Below, piece after piece: positions 42,322 through 53,220 of a stretch of DNA of 64,000 bases. The notes under the pieces are model-generated. The model saw only the letters and a list, made by a program, of their open reading frames with translations, ran no database searches and had not been told where the DNA came from. The position numbers were made by a program, and so were the translations under genes. Origin of the DNA: Lasiodiplodia sp. COLG20 (lineage: Eukaryota > Ascomycota > Dothideomycetes > Botryosphaeriales > Botryosphaeriaceae); assembly GCA_009801085.1 (NCBI GenBank), contig VNWV01000005.1, positions 2,232,001 to 2,296,000 of the forward strand, written 5' to 3'. The stretch's first letter is position 1, and the number at the start of each line of letters is the position of its first letter.

Positions 42322-43714
42322 TTCCAGAGGCAAGGGCTTGGCTGGCCAATGCTGCGATCAGCAATTGATGGGCTGGATCCGGGCGGAGCGAGAGCTGTGC
42401 AAGAGACAGGCCTCTGGCAGAGCATAGCGGTGTCGGCGCCTCTTCATATAGCAGGACTGCAGGGACCAAGACTGGCAGGCATCCCACTCTGCTGCGTCAT
42501 TTAGGCGGGACTAACACCAGAGAAGATATTGTTGTTTGTCCGGTCCTTGGCTTCCGACTCCGCCCTATGGGGCTAGCAATCCCGCGTGGGGCTACAGTAG
42601 AGAGGCATGGCTACCCGCCAATAGGAGCGGCAGTAGAGACGGTCTTGGAGACGGGCGCTGGAGGACAGAGATGTCATGACTGGCGAAGGCGGCAGAGTTA
42701 TCCGTCTTGGGGCCGTTTCATGAGTCGTGCAGATAACAGACGGGCCCAAGCTGCGATAAAACGGAGAGGCGCAATCTAAGCCGACCGTCCAGCGCGGCTC
42801 ATGGGGGAGTCGTGGAGGCGTGGTGCGTTGTGTTGTGAAGAACATGAGGCTAAGTGAAGACTGCTGCAGGGCCCCACTTCCCGGCGTCCATCAGGTACCA
42901 CATGGCCGTTGTGGAGCGCGGCTGCGGAGGGCGTGCAATGGACCGAGTCTGCGACGTCTCACGGTGCTGCAGACAGCGTGGCGGAGACAGGGGCTTCCAT
43001 TCGACAATTCGAAGGCATTCGACACGTAAGCGCAAGGCTCGCCGTCAGCCGCGTGACGGGGGGCTCTCGGCGGATACGAGGCGACAGGAGCGCCGAACGG
43101 GGCTCAACGGCAGCGCAGGACGGCCGCAGCCACGCCGGCGGGCAGAGAGACGGTCGCAGCAGGCAGCGCAACGGCACGCATCGCGGCCGCGGGCGGGCAG
43201 TTGGCAGCGCGGGACATGCATGATGCTTGGCGTGGTGTTGACGGCGGGCGGCCATGATTGCGATGGCCGGGCCGCAGGCTCTGCAGAGAGCCGTGCGCAG
43301 CCCCAAGCTGCCTCTCCAAGCAATGCTTGTCACTCCTCGGCCACCCTCAAGCAACGCCAACCCAACGGCGCACTGCTTGGGTGATTCGCACTCGCACACT
43401 CCAACCCCTCCGCAGATGCTGCCAGCCAGCGCCGATCATGCTGCGCCAGATCTGCTGCCACCACTGTCCAGCGCCAGCCCGCAGCTTGCCACCACTCTAA
43501 TGCTCTCCTGAGCCATGACCCACCTGGGCCCGCGCACCGACGAATTCGTTACGCGTCAATTTCGGCCGGACGTACGAGGGCAGCGACGCGATGCAAGCCC
43601 GCGCCCAGCGCCGCGCATCCTCCCTGATGTGCCCCGGGCTGTGCTCACCCGTCTTTCTCTCATCATCCCCGGCGCGCCCTTCCCCAGCCCTCCCTCCATG
43701 TCACTCGTTCCGCC
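42322..43714. other. Divergent intergenic region
   Basis: The stretch separates the starts of the acid phosphatase (-) and GH76 (+) genes. The part from 42850 to 43700 is GC-rich with many overlapping Arg/Ser/Pro-rich frames that I regard as shadows. A TATA-like TATATGA on the minus strand near 42446 may serve the phosphatase. Confidence 0.55.
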
Positions 43715-45170
43715 ATGAGATTCCAAACCTCGCCCGGGAGTATCCTGGCGATACTGTCGCTCGTTTTGAACCATGTCTCCGCCGTCGATATCGACATCGA
43801 CAGTGCCGACTCGATCAAGGATGCCGCCTCCGAAATCGCCTATGGCTTGATGAAGTGGTACACCGGCAACAACACTGGTGATGTGCCCGGCAACTTGCCC
43901 GACCCCTACTACTGGTGGGAGGCCGGTGCCATGTTCATGAGCATGGTCGAGTACTGGTACTACACCGGCGACGAGACGTACGTTCCGCAGACCAAGCAGG
44001 CCCTGATCCACCAGACCGGCGACAAGAACGACTACATGCCCACCAACCAGACCCTGACCGAGGGTAACGACGACCAGCTTTTTTGGGCCCTGGCCGCCAT
44101 GAGTGCTGCCGAGCTGAAGTTTTCCGACCCCGGCGACCTCGCTGCCTCCTGGGTCGCCCAGGCCCAGGCTGTCTTCAACGAGCAGGCCGCTCGCTGGGAT
44201 GGAGCAAACTGCGATGGTGGTTTGCGCTGGCAGTAAGCACCGCTGCCCGCCACAGTTGCTCTTGTCACTAACGGACCCGCGCAGAATCTACTCGTTCAAC
44301 GCAGGCTGGAACTACAAAAACACCATTTCCAACGGCGGCTTCTTCCAGCTGGCCGCCCGCTTGGCCCGCTACACCGGAAACGAAACCTACGTTGATTGGG
44401 CAGAGAAGATGTGGGACTGGGCCGCCGGCACCGTCATTCTCGACACCGACACGTGGACCATCAACGACGGAACGAGTGTGACGAACAACTGCAGCACGGC
44501 CGACCACACGCAATGGACCTACAATTACGGAACCTTCATTGTTGGATGCGCCTTCCTGTACAACCACACCGAGAACGAGATCTGGAAGACGCGTGCTTCG
44601 AACCTGCTGAAGTCGACATACTCGACCTTTTTCCCGGATTACATGACGGCCAACATCATGGTCGAGGTCACCTGCGAGCCGTCGGCAAATTGTGATTACG
44701 ACCAGTCGTCCTTCAAGGCATACCTGTCGCGCTGGCTTGCTCTGACGGCGCAGATGATCCCGGACTTCTACGAGGAAATCTTCACAAAGATCCGAGCATC
44801 GGCAAAGGGAGCGGCGGGCCAGTGTTCGGGCTCCGCAAAGACGGCCGGCAACACGTGCGGTCGCGAGTGGAACTCGACAGTGTGGGACGGCACCTACGGC
44901 GTTGGTGAGCAGATGGCGGCGTTGCAGATCGTCGGCGCCCTGATGATCGACAAGGGCTCCCTAGATGCCCCCGTCACATATTCGACTGGCGGTACCAGTA
45001 AATCCGACGGCAGCGCTGGAACGGGGTCAGGGGCAAGTAGCACGGATGGCACTTACCAGACCCTATCGCCCATCAACGCGGGCGACAAGGCTGGCGCCGC
45101 AGTCCTCACCATCGCCATCATGGTGGGCACATTAGGAGGAGCGGCATGGATGATGATGGGCGATTTCTGA
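43715..45170 (+). CDS. DFG5: GH76 mannosidase/transglycosidase of the Dfg5/Dcw1 family, GPI-anchored
   Basis: Exons 43715-44232 and 44285-45170 give 467 residues with a 52-nt intron (GTAAGC donor, GCGCAG acceptor). A signal peptide (MRFQTSPGSILAILSLVLNH, ending near SAVD) leads into the GH76 fold: DPYYWWEAGAMFMSMVEYW, then the catalytic Asp pair in TEGNDDQLFWAL (D119, D120), GGLRWQIYSFNAGWNYKN rebuilt across the intron, and a late YGVGEQMAALQIV block. The C-terminus has a Gly/Ser spacer and a hydrophobic tail (AAVLTIAIMVGTLGGAAWMM), the pattern for a GPI anchor. Dfg5/Dcw1 proteins cross-link GPI mannoproteins to the wall glucan. This gene and the GDP-mannose pyrophosphorylase 10 kb away belong to one general process. 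Confidence 0.92.
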
Positions 45171-45612
45171 TAGCGTTTTCGGCTTCTTACTTTGCACCGT
45201 TTTTTTCCTTTGACATCTGTTCATTTGTTCACCCACTGGATACCTGGACTTATTTTCCTTTTTCGCCCACATACAGAGGGATGCCCAATAGCGGTCAAGA
45301 TCAGAGCGGGAAAATGCTCGGCTGCGGAGTTGGTGGAAAAGAGCGACCTCATTGCCCGATGGGAATCTATTTTACCCTGTTCGTTTGGAGACTGTCTATT
45401 TTGATATCATAGGGTTATTTTAGGAAATGCATCCCCCACGATCGACGAGCTTTGCACCAGCATGAGTCCCATGCATTATGGACCCTGAATCTCCGCCACG
45501 CGAAGTCTGCTGACATGCAACATCCCCTCAGCGCAACAACCAACACCCGTCACGTGCAATGGCGATTTGGGGTTTCAGTCGCACCCGACAGTGCCAATTT
45601 CCCCGCCCTTTT
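45171..45612. other. Convergent intergenic region
   Basis: The stretch lies between the 3' ends of the GH76 gene and the small conserved gene. It is AT-rich near 45180-45240. No feature was recognised. Confidence 0.5.
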
Positions 45613-46080
45613 TCACGCTTCTCCCTCCAACAGCGCAGGCAGGTTCTCCTTGATGTACTCGACCACCGCATCGGGGCCCCTTTCAACCTGCAAACCCTGG
45701 GGCAGCGCGAAGGTCCTAACGTTCGGCACGATCTTCCTCGCTGTCTCCTGGGCCGCTTGGCTCTGTTCCGGCGTCCACATTGAGGCAGTAAACTTGGGCC
45801 CATCAGCGCACTCTCGCTCGTTTATATGCACACATGGGACGGCTCACCAGCAAGTCCGGCTTTATATCTGTTACCACTTCCTCAACCTTGGAGAGGTCTA
45901 AAAGATTGTGAGCAAGTGTAGGTGCACCGATGCCTCGCAGAAGGCCTTACCGTCGGCGTTGCCGGCGTGGATGATGGTGTAGCGGTCCTTCACGTCCTCG
46001 ACGACGCGGCCGATCAATCGCTTAGCGCGCTCGGGCGCATTGTTGACGGTAACGAGCTTGTAGGGTCCGAGGGGTGCCAT
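45613..46080 (-). CDS. Small conserved protein of unknown function (119 residues)
   Basis: Exons 46080-45951, 45897-45848 and 45792-45613, with introns of 53 and 55 nt. The middle exon codes only 16 full residues. The N-terminus MAPLGPYKLVTVNNAPERAK and the segment YTIIHAGNAD, then DLSKVEEVVTDIKPDLLF, then MWTPEQSQAAQETARKIVPN and VERGPDAVVEYIKENLP suggest a compact alpha/beta fold (alternating strands and helices, Rossmann-like). I recognise the layout as a widespread small fungal protein but cannot name a function. No signal peptide or TM segment is present. It is head-to-head with the DUF3500 gene. Confidence 0.75.
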
Positions 46081-46581
46081 GACTGCGCCGGTTCGTGTTT
46101 GCCGAGTAGCACAGCAGGACGAAGGCTATTTCAGATGTTCAGTGATGCATCGCTACTACTTTTATCTCCGAGCGCAAGAGTCGGCATCCGAGCAGGAGAG
46201 CGGAGCTAAATTGTCGCGGCTGCTGGCAAAGCCGAGTGATGATGCGATTACCCCGCGATTTCTCAGTCGGGAATGCCGGCTTGCGCAATGCGACTCCAAC
46301 CCCGCCCCAGAAACACCTAACCAAACGGCCAACTCGCACGACCATTGAGAGGAATTGTGTTTCCGCCTAGCCCTCTTCCCCTTCTCCGCCCACCGTTTGG
46401 TCCTCTCGGGAGCGCCCGCCGGCTTTTTGGGACCCCAGCATGCTCTCCCGTGCCAACATGCCGAGCCCCGGGCCTGCGGACCATTGCGTACCGATTTATA
46501 TACACGTCCGCCATTGACGGTCCTATCCCCACGAGCTCGACGCGCAAGCAGCCCTTTCCCCCCACAACAGAGCCTTCCACC
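46081..46581. promoter_or_regulatory. Shared upstream region of the small gene and DUF3500 gene
   Basis: The 501 bp between divergent starts contains a TATA-like box at 46497-46502 (TTTATATACACG) on the plus side, 80 bp before the DUF3500 ATG. The ATG context CCACCATGG is a near-ideal initiation site. Confidence 0.45.
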
Positions 46582-48114
46582 ATGGCCGCACCAAAGGACT
46601 CGGGCTACATCCAAGCCAACGACCCCACACGCCCCCGCAGCGACGCAGCCGTACCCTTCCGCGAGATCATCCCGAAGCCAGACCACCCCAAAATCGCAGG
46701 TATTGAGGGCTGCGATGCCCACAGCTGGTGCGAGTCGCGGCGCAAGATCGACGCGCCGGCATGGCTGATCAACCGGTTGGACGCCAAGAACCTGGAGAAG
46801 CCATACGTGGGCTTCACGACAGACGGAACTGTTCGGGAAGGAGTGTACGAGTGGGCGGACGACGAGGGTGCGCCGGTCGAAGCGGCAGCACAGGCGGCGG
46901 AGTCGCTCGTTGCATTGCTGTCGGCTGAGGAGCGCGCGCGCACGCTGCACGCGTCCGTTGACGACGAGGCGATCCGACTGTGGTCAAACCCGGAGCTGTA
47001 CGTCAACCCGGGCGGGCTGCGGCTGGATGAGTGCGGACAAGAGGTGCGTGAGGCGGTGCACGCGGTGCTACGCGCAAGCCTGAGCACGCAGGGCTACGAC
47101 AAGACGTGGGCATGCTGCCTGACCAACGGCTTCCTCGGCCACCTCGTCAACGGCCGCCGCGTGCTCAACGAACACTCGTACAACTTCCGCCTCTTCGGCG
47201 AACCGAGTGCCACCGAGCCGTGGGGTTACACGTTCTTCGGCCATCACCTTTGCCTCGCAGTGATCTTCTATGGTCCTCGCATGGTTATTGGCCCAACATT
47301 CATGGGCGCCGAGCCGGACCGCGTCGACGAGGGCCCGCATAGTGGCTTGCGGCTGTTCAAGACAGAGGAGCTAGAGAGCTTGGGCCTCATGCAGAGCTTG
47401 AGCCCAGATCTGCAGGCCAAGGCGACGCTATCCGTGGGTATGGACGGTGAATCCTTGCCCGCGGATCGGTGGAACCCATTCGACGAGAGACACCTCGGTG
47501 GTGCGAGGCAGGACAACAGGGTGGTGCCTTTCGGTAAGTTGTGAGCTGCTGCTATGCTGATCAGGATCTCCTCAATCGATACATACGCGTGGGCCAATAG
47601 AATGTCAAAGCTAATATAAGAATAAAAGAGGGATGTCCGGTAAAGGAGTTCCCGCCCAGCCAGCAGGAACAGATCGTCACGCTCTACAAGGCCTTCAACG
47701 AGTACTACCCGGCCCCTGTACTCGATCATCGCGTCAACCTCTTTAGGAAGCATCTCAACGAGACGTACTTCGCCTGGATCGGCCCCCACGGCGACGATGA
47801 CCCCTACTACTTCCGCATCCACTCGCCCGTTGCCTTCATGGAGCTGGACTTCCACTGCGGCAGTATGTAACCTGATCCTTCCTCATCCCTTAATTGCATT
47901 GCACTGCGCACTGCCAACTTTCCCGATACCATCTTCGATTCTCCCTTCTTTCGGAATACGAGAAAACTAATATTTGTGGTGTTCGCAATTAGTTTTCCTA
48001 ACCAATACGTCGCCGGCGAGGTGCCATATCCACACTACCAATAGGTTGCCGAACAGGGGCGACTATGGCAAAGCGCTCGTTGAGTTTTTCAATAAGAAAA
48101 GGGCATCGTTATGA
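46582..48114 (+). CDS. DUF3500 family protein
   Basis: Exons 46582-47533, 47629-47862 and 47993-48114 give 435 residues; introns are 95 and 130 nt, longer and more AT-rich than most here. The DUF3500 signature is seen in LWSNPELYVNPGGLRLDE, in GYTFFGHHLCLAVIFYGP (His pair), and in PTFMGAEPDRVDEGPHSGLR, followed by YYFRIHSPVAFMELDFHCG and, across intron 2, IFLTNTSPARCHIHTTNRLP. Conserved His and Asp residues hint at metal binding or hydrolase activity, but the family has no established role that I know. There is no signal peptide. The stop in the second exon's open frame (after HCGSM) is removed by splicing. Confidence 0.85.
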
Positions 48115-48901
48115 GTTTTTTCCCCTCCCTCTCTGTAGATCATGTAGTAGCGGTCCCAATATATGAGCCTATAATACCCCCTGATGCTGATGTGGAGTGT
48201 CGCAAAAGAAACCAAGTCATTACCCCAGACCAGGTCTGCTATTGCTCATTTGAATACCGAGGTCGAGCTATTATTTGAGAATATATATCACTCCTATATA
48301 CTTATGATTCCGGAAATGGCACTATGTAGAAGCCCACATAATAGGCACCTCTGATGCGGTTGTAGCTAGTGAGCAGCACTCGGTAAATAGAAGAGCAAAG
48401 GTACCTGCAAATGCTCATAATTCAAGTCGAGGTTCACATGGGAATTCTACCACATGCCTCACAATCCAGGCAATCTGCCAGAAAGGAGTTTGAATAATTA
48501 TCATACATGTTGTGGATATGGGAGCCTGGAGTAGTTATCCTGCCACTTTTTGATCTCTGTTCCGGAGTGCGTTGCAGCTATCTCAGAACTATTCACTCTC
48601 TTTCTCTTCTACTACTCTAGGCGAGTGATAGCAGCGACCATTGACCCGGCTTTATGCTTCCAGTAGCAGCGCGATTCATAGTTTCTGGGCGCCTTGATGG
48701 GGATTGGTCAAACTTGGATTTCAAGGATCATCTTCGCACGCAGACTGCCGAATTCACGTTCAACAATCATGCTCATTCAAAAGTGAAACATTTCACTGAA
48801 TATGAGAAATCATCTACGGGATATCGCGTATAGCTGAGTCCAGATCTACTGGGCAAAGCCACTGCTTGACATTAGCGTCTATGCTGCGAGTAGGAGACTT
48901 G
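48115..48901. other. Convergent intergenic region, AT-rich
   Basis: The stretch lies between the 3' ends of the DUF3500 (+) and aminotransferase (-) genes. It is the most AT-rich part of the window, with no long frames on either strand. No tRNA or repeat was recognised. Confidence 0.55.
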
Positions 48902-50580
48902 TCATTGGGAGACATACGGGTGCTGGCCGTCACCCACACGAGAGCCTGTCCTCGTGTGCCTGTGGAATGGGATGTCCTTGACGCCACGGTGCCTGAAGAA
49001 TGAGTGCTTAGTTCAGCTATCAGGCAGTCAAAAGGAGGCTTTCGCAGGTTCACTCACTTCAAAACAATACGCTCAATGGCATCCATGCCCATCTTGAGAG
49101 TTTCCATCCTCGGGCCGTACGAAAGGCGGACGAAGTGGTGGCAAGGCGAGTCGAAAAGGTCGCGACGCTTGCTGGGGTTCAGGTCAAAGAAGATACCGGG
49201 GACCACGATGACCTTCTCGTTCAAGCACTCGGTGAAGAAGTTCAGACCGTCATTGATGGTGCTGGGGAGGGAGCTAAGGTCCAGCCAGAGGTAGAAGGTG
49301 GAGTTGGGCACATCCTCATCCGGGATCTTGAAGCCCATCTCACGAAGACGACCAATGACATAGTCGCGCTTCATCCTGAAGTGGGTTTGGAGAGCACGCA
49401 TCTCGGTGCGGACCTTGGTGGGCTCCAGCATCTGGATAGCGGCCTCCTGGAAGGGGACGTTGGTGCCGCCGTCGAGGTAGGAACCACAAGAACCAATGGC
49501 CTTGATAAATTCCTTGGGGCCGACGATCCAAGCGACACGCCAGCCCGGAAGACGGAAGCGCTTGGTAAGACCATCGATGATCAGGACGTCATCTTCATCA
49601 ACGTCAACGACGTTATCAGCAGCGGAAATGACGGTGCCATCGCAGTCAGACGTGTAGTTGTAACCGCCTGGATCCCACAGATCAGAAATAGTCTCAAGTG
49701 ATCGGCTCCGTGATGTACTTACAGTAGAACTCATCCATGATCAGAGTCGCCCTCTCGCGGCAGATGTCCTGGATTTGAGCGAGCTCCGGGTTGGTCATGA
49801 CTTGACCAGTGGGGTTACGCGGGTTGGAGGTGAGAATGACGGAGGTTCCACGGGCGATCTCCTCGGCAATCTTCTCGGGGTGGATGTGGTAGTTGTCGTC
49901 GCGGCTAAGAGGAATGGGAATGGAGGAGAAGTTCTTGAAGAGCGACAGCATTTCGTTGTACGCAGTGTAGTCGGGAATGAAGAAGGACAGGTAGCTGTTG
50001 CCCAGCACGGCGGCGATACGGATCAGACCAGCACGGCCACCGGGGACGATGCAGACGTTCTCCCAAGTGTATTTGCTGGGCCTGTCCTGACGGTGGTGCT
50101 CGTTGTAAAGATTGGCGACAGCCTCGCGGAGGGGCTTGATGCCGGCAGTCGGGCCATACTCGCGGCCGCTCAGCGAGATGTCGATGTTGTGGGGACGCTC
50201 GAAGCAGCCTTCGATTTCGTCGTCGACCTCGGGGGCACCCTGGCCCAGGTTGGCCCAGGCCTCGGGGTCCTCGAGATAGCCCTTCTCGTAGGCACGCTCA
50301 GAGGTCCAGACAACACCGGTGGACGCTCTGGTGGCGTCAAGACCGGCGTGGACCCTGTGGCCGGCGTGGTAGTTGCGGAATTGGCGATGGACCTGAGAGT
50401 TGAGCTCTGGGGGACGAATTAGCCGGGCTGTGGCCGGGAAGCGGGGGCAGCAGGAAAAATGCAGGAACGCAGCGTTCGGCAGCTGCAGGGCCGGGGAAGC
50501 AACGCACCAGACTCAGCCTTGCCGGTGGAGAAGCGACGGTCACGGCCGAAGCTGGTCGACTGCCTGCGGTGGGTCGCCAT
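48902..50580 (-). CDS. PLP-dependent class I/II aminotransferase
   Basis: Exons 50580-50508, 50406-49723, 49667-49058 and 48992-48902 give 485 residues; introns are 101, 55 and 65 nt. Fold type I features: LSGREYGPTAGIKPLREAV, the cofactor loop IVPGGRAGLIRIAA, the substrate/PLP Asn in SNPRNPTGQVM, the Asp-x-x-Tyr pair in LIMDEFYCGYNY rebuilt across intron 2, and the Schiff-base Lys in DGLTKRFRLPGW (about K288). A late RLSYGPRME supplies the carboxylate-binding Arg. The class moves amino groups from amino acids to 2-oxo acids; the exact substrate cannot be read. The last exon is inferred from a GTGAGTG donor overlapping the stop at 49054 and a TTCTTCAG acceptor; it adds HRGVKDIPFHRHTRTGSR and eleven more residues. 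Confidence 0.87.
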
Positions 50581-50626
50581 GTTTGCGGAGGAGAATGATC
50601 GGGCAGAATTGAGCCGGTAGTCGCAG

Positions 50627-50636
50627 AAAATATATA
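50627..50636 (-). promoter_or_regulatory. TATA-like box of the aminotransferase gene
   Basis: The minus strand reads CCTATATATTTTCTGC about 50 bp upstream of the ATG at 50580. It would give a very short 5' leader. Confidence 0.35.
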
Positions 50637-51359
50637 GGTAGTGAGCCGGTGCCCCCCAAACCACTGATTCATGCTTTTTATGGGGTGGGCTACACCGCCG
50701 CAGATCCAAGCTGCCCACCCACGTCAGCCACCGTGCGCGCCCGGGTTGGAGCTGGCGGGTCCGGCGCCGCGGCCGGGAAAAGCTTGAACGTGCTTGGGGG
50801 AGCTTGATAGCCCCGGCCTCCTCCCTGTTCTGTGGAACCTGCAGCTGAGTGACGGCTCGCAATGCTACCTATGGGCTTCCGACAACACTTCGTATGCGTG
50901 GGGCGCATGAGACAGCCCTGCAGCGGTCTCGAAGCTCGTCGTCAGCCCTCTCCAGGCACAAAATAACTCCCCCTTGGATCTGGGCCTTCCTCAAAGAAGC
51001 ACCCCTCCGAAGCATATCCGATACGGCATGCGCGATTAATCTCAGCTTGCGTCGCATCTCCTCGAGCATTGGGGTCTTTGAACCCTGAGTGATCAACACC
51101 AAGGGGCGCATTCGCTAATCGACTGCGGCGCGGGATTTCAGATGACATCATCGCCAATCAAGACCCCCGTATATCTAGCTCTTGCATTAGCACCAATCCT
51201 GCTCAGCGCCTTGTGAGCATCAACGCAAATAACAAGACACCAGGGTTCGCCAATCGCATGCCGCAGTGCATCTCTATGGTGCGACTGATACTCCAAATCT
51301 ATAATTGTCACGGAGGTGCCAAAGAAATAATCGCTCAATTTCCTCCACGGGAATTATTC

Positions 51360-51458
51360 GACTTACGGGGGTAGTTGAAGCTATCATCCGGACGTAAATG
51401 TAGAATTATTAAATATACATATACGTCTGGATGATAGCTTCAACTACCCCCGTAAGTC
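51360..51458. mobile_element. Near-perfect 99-bp palindrome (copy E)
   Basis: Arms of about 38 bp begin GACTTACGGGGGTAGTTGAA and continue CTATCATCCGGACGTA; the right arm is their inverse with one mismatch near the centre, around an AT-rich spacer. The left flank (GGAATTATTCGACTTA) matches, inverted, the sequence just outside the core of copy D (TAAGTCGAATAATTCC), so the copy is a longer element in opposite orientation whose ends I cannot place. Confidence 0.75.
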
Positions 51459-51716
51459 CGCTTGAGCTTAGTTGCCGATAGAAATTACTTTCGGCACTCG
51501 CTGTGATTGTCTTTCTCTTCTTCATTTTCTCTCTACCTATTATCCCTCCACTTGTGTACCTACCATCAAATGCCAGCCTCAAACAGCATTCATCTTTATG
51601 CACAAGTGGAAGGTATACAACACGACTATCCTAAAATGAGGAACAAAGTCGTGCAGACAAGCTTTGCAGTAGTCATATCGCATGTATAACCGTAGTCCGA
51701 CACGCATCGTAAATAT

Positions 51717-51892
51717 AGTCCCCTCTCGCGTGGATTTGTTTTTATTTTGCTCATGTCATGGGTAGTTGAAGCTATCGTCCGGACGTATATGTAGAATTCT
51801 TAATTCGACATTCTCGTCCGGACGATAGCTTCAACTGCCCATGCAGTAAGCAAAAAATAAATACGCGCTGGTCATCGGCTGCGGAGGGGACT
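51717..51892. mobile_element. Palindromic MITE-like element (copy F)
   Basis: The core arms are 29 bp (51757-51785 and 51815-51843), starting CATGGGTAGTTGAAGCTATC, with one mismatch and a 29-nt spacer. Outside them the inverted similarity goes on: AGTCCCCTC at 51717 on the left and GAGGGGACT ending at 51892 on the right, with T/A-rich stretches between. The ends differ from copies C and D, so this may be a sub-family. Confidence 0.7.
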
Positions 51893-52497
51893 GCAGAAGC
51901 GAGGATCTCTGCGGAGGACCCCAGTGCTACACCCATGTGCACACATGCAACGGTTGGCCTGAAGTCCTGTTGATCAATCACTGGGGTAGAGTATCCCTTG
52001 TTGTCACAGTAAGCTTCAGCAGGAGATCTCAATTGGTTGTGGGGCGTACTGAGAGAGTGGTGTGACTTGCTGATATCCGTCCTGTGCGGGCCTACGTAGC
52101 GGACCGGGGCAGCGGGAGATCATCAACACCACGAAGTAGGTTATCTGGGATTGCTTGGAGGCTCCTGCGCCCGCTAACTTCATTTGGCTGCTAGCCTTTG
52201 TTCTGGAAGCTCTCTCAGCATGCGGGAGATCATGCCACTTCGGCGGGCGGTGGAGCTCAAAATTCTTCGCAGGGCTGAACACCTCGCGACTGGGCCCCGG
52301 ACGTACCACATGCAGCCGCAAGCTTTGGCTGCAGATTTCGTGCGGAGTGCCGCTCCGGGTTTGAGTTGATCTTCGGGCCAAGGCGTTGCTTGCAACTCCG
52401 GTACTCGATCCGCGCTAGAGTGCAATGATGCCATTGATGTCACTGGCATAGTAAACTTCCAAGTACTGTGAATCCAGAAAGCACTTCTTGAAGCACA

Positions 52498-53220
52498 ATG
52501 CCCTCGAAATACTCGCCCTCCATCACACGCCTTCCGATGATGGCGCACCAAGCCATGTCGTACTCGCAAGCTCTCTCGGTACGACAGAAGACGGTTGCAC
52601 GCTTGTCAGCTGCAACCAGTTTGCGAGGCGCTGACACGAAGGCTGACCCGACGGGAGGGACACGAAAGGCCGACCACCAGCCGCGGACATCGCAGGAGGA
52701 GTCGGACGTCTACGTCCTGACGCTGGACACGACACCTTCGCTCAGTCAGCCGTTGACGGCACTCCGCGACAAGCATTTTCCGATTCATCTCAACCACACG
52801 TCTGCGCACCTCACTATGTTTCATGCGTTGCCAGGATCGGAGATGACCGGCATAGTAGCGGCGCTGCAGGAGCATTGTCGAAACACACGCCCGTTCAAGC
52901 TGACGACGGGTGCACCGTTCCGTATGAAACGAGGGGTTGGCATCAGCGTACAGGCCTCAAAGGCCGCGCAACGCTTACACAAGGAGCTGCAGCGACGATG
53001 GGCGGAGATGCTCAGCGTACAGGACCAACAGGGCTGGCGGCCGCACTGGACGGTCCAGAACAAAGTCGACGACGAGGCCGCCGTGGAAAAGACAATGGAC
53101 CAGGTGCAGCACGAATTCCAGGGGGCTGAGGGGCTGGCGAAGGGATGCACGCTGTGGCGCTACGAGAGCGGAGGGCGATGGAAATTTGAACGCGGCTTCG
53201 ACTTTGGCAGCGGCAAATAA
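52498..53220 (+). CDS. 2H phosphoesterase (2'-5' RNA ligase-like)
   Basis: A single exon of 240 residues. Both defining motifs of the 2H superfamily are present: HLTMFHAL (H104, T106) and HWTVQNKV (H183, T185), about 80 residues apart as expected. The fold starts at DVYVLTLDTTPSLSQPL; the first 70 residues are Ser/Arg-rich and may be disordered or mis-started, with alternative in-frame ATGs at 52537-52555. Family members act on 2',3'-cyclic phosphates or 2'-5' linked nucleotides. The second motif is followed by a helix (EAAVEKTMDQVQHEF) and a final strand (GCTLWRYESGGRWKFERGF). No targeting signal is obvious. Confidence 0.85.
   Translation: MPSKYSPSITRLPMMAHQAMSYSQALSVRQKTVARLSAATSLRGADTKADPTGGTRKADHQPRTSQEESDVYVLTLDTTPSLSQPLTALRDKHFPIHLNHTSAHLTMFHALPGSEMTGIVAALQEHCRNTRPFKLTTGAPFRMKRGVGISVQASKAAQRLHKELQRRWAEMLSVQDQQGWRPHWTVQNKVDDEAAVEKTMDQVQHEFQGAEGLAKGCTLWRYESGGRWKFERGFDFGSGK

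Larger units (their letters stand above)
50581..52497. other. Divergent intergenic region with two palindromic elements
   Basis: The stretch separates the starts of the aminotransferase (-) and 2H phosphoesterase (+) genes. It holds element copies E (51360-51458) and F (51717-51892), only about 260 bp apart. Frames at 52016-52640 on both strands overlap and look non-coding. Confidence 0.55.

Noticed and set aside
42850..43710. Several overlapping frames of 90-176 residues before the GH76 gene
   Set aside because: All are low complexity and mutually overlapping on both strands; they sit in a GC-rich divergent promoter region.
28108..51892. CRISPR-like array or bacterial-type repeats
   Set aside because: The repeated palindromes are dispersed by kilobases with no regular spacers, and the DNA is clearly eukaryotic.
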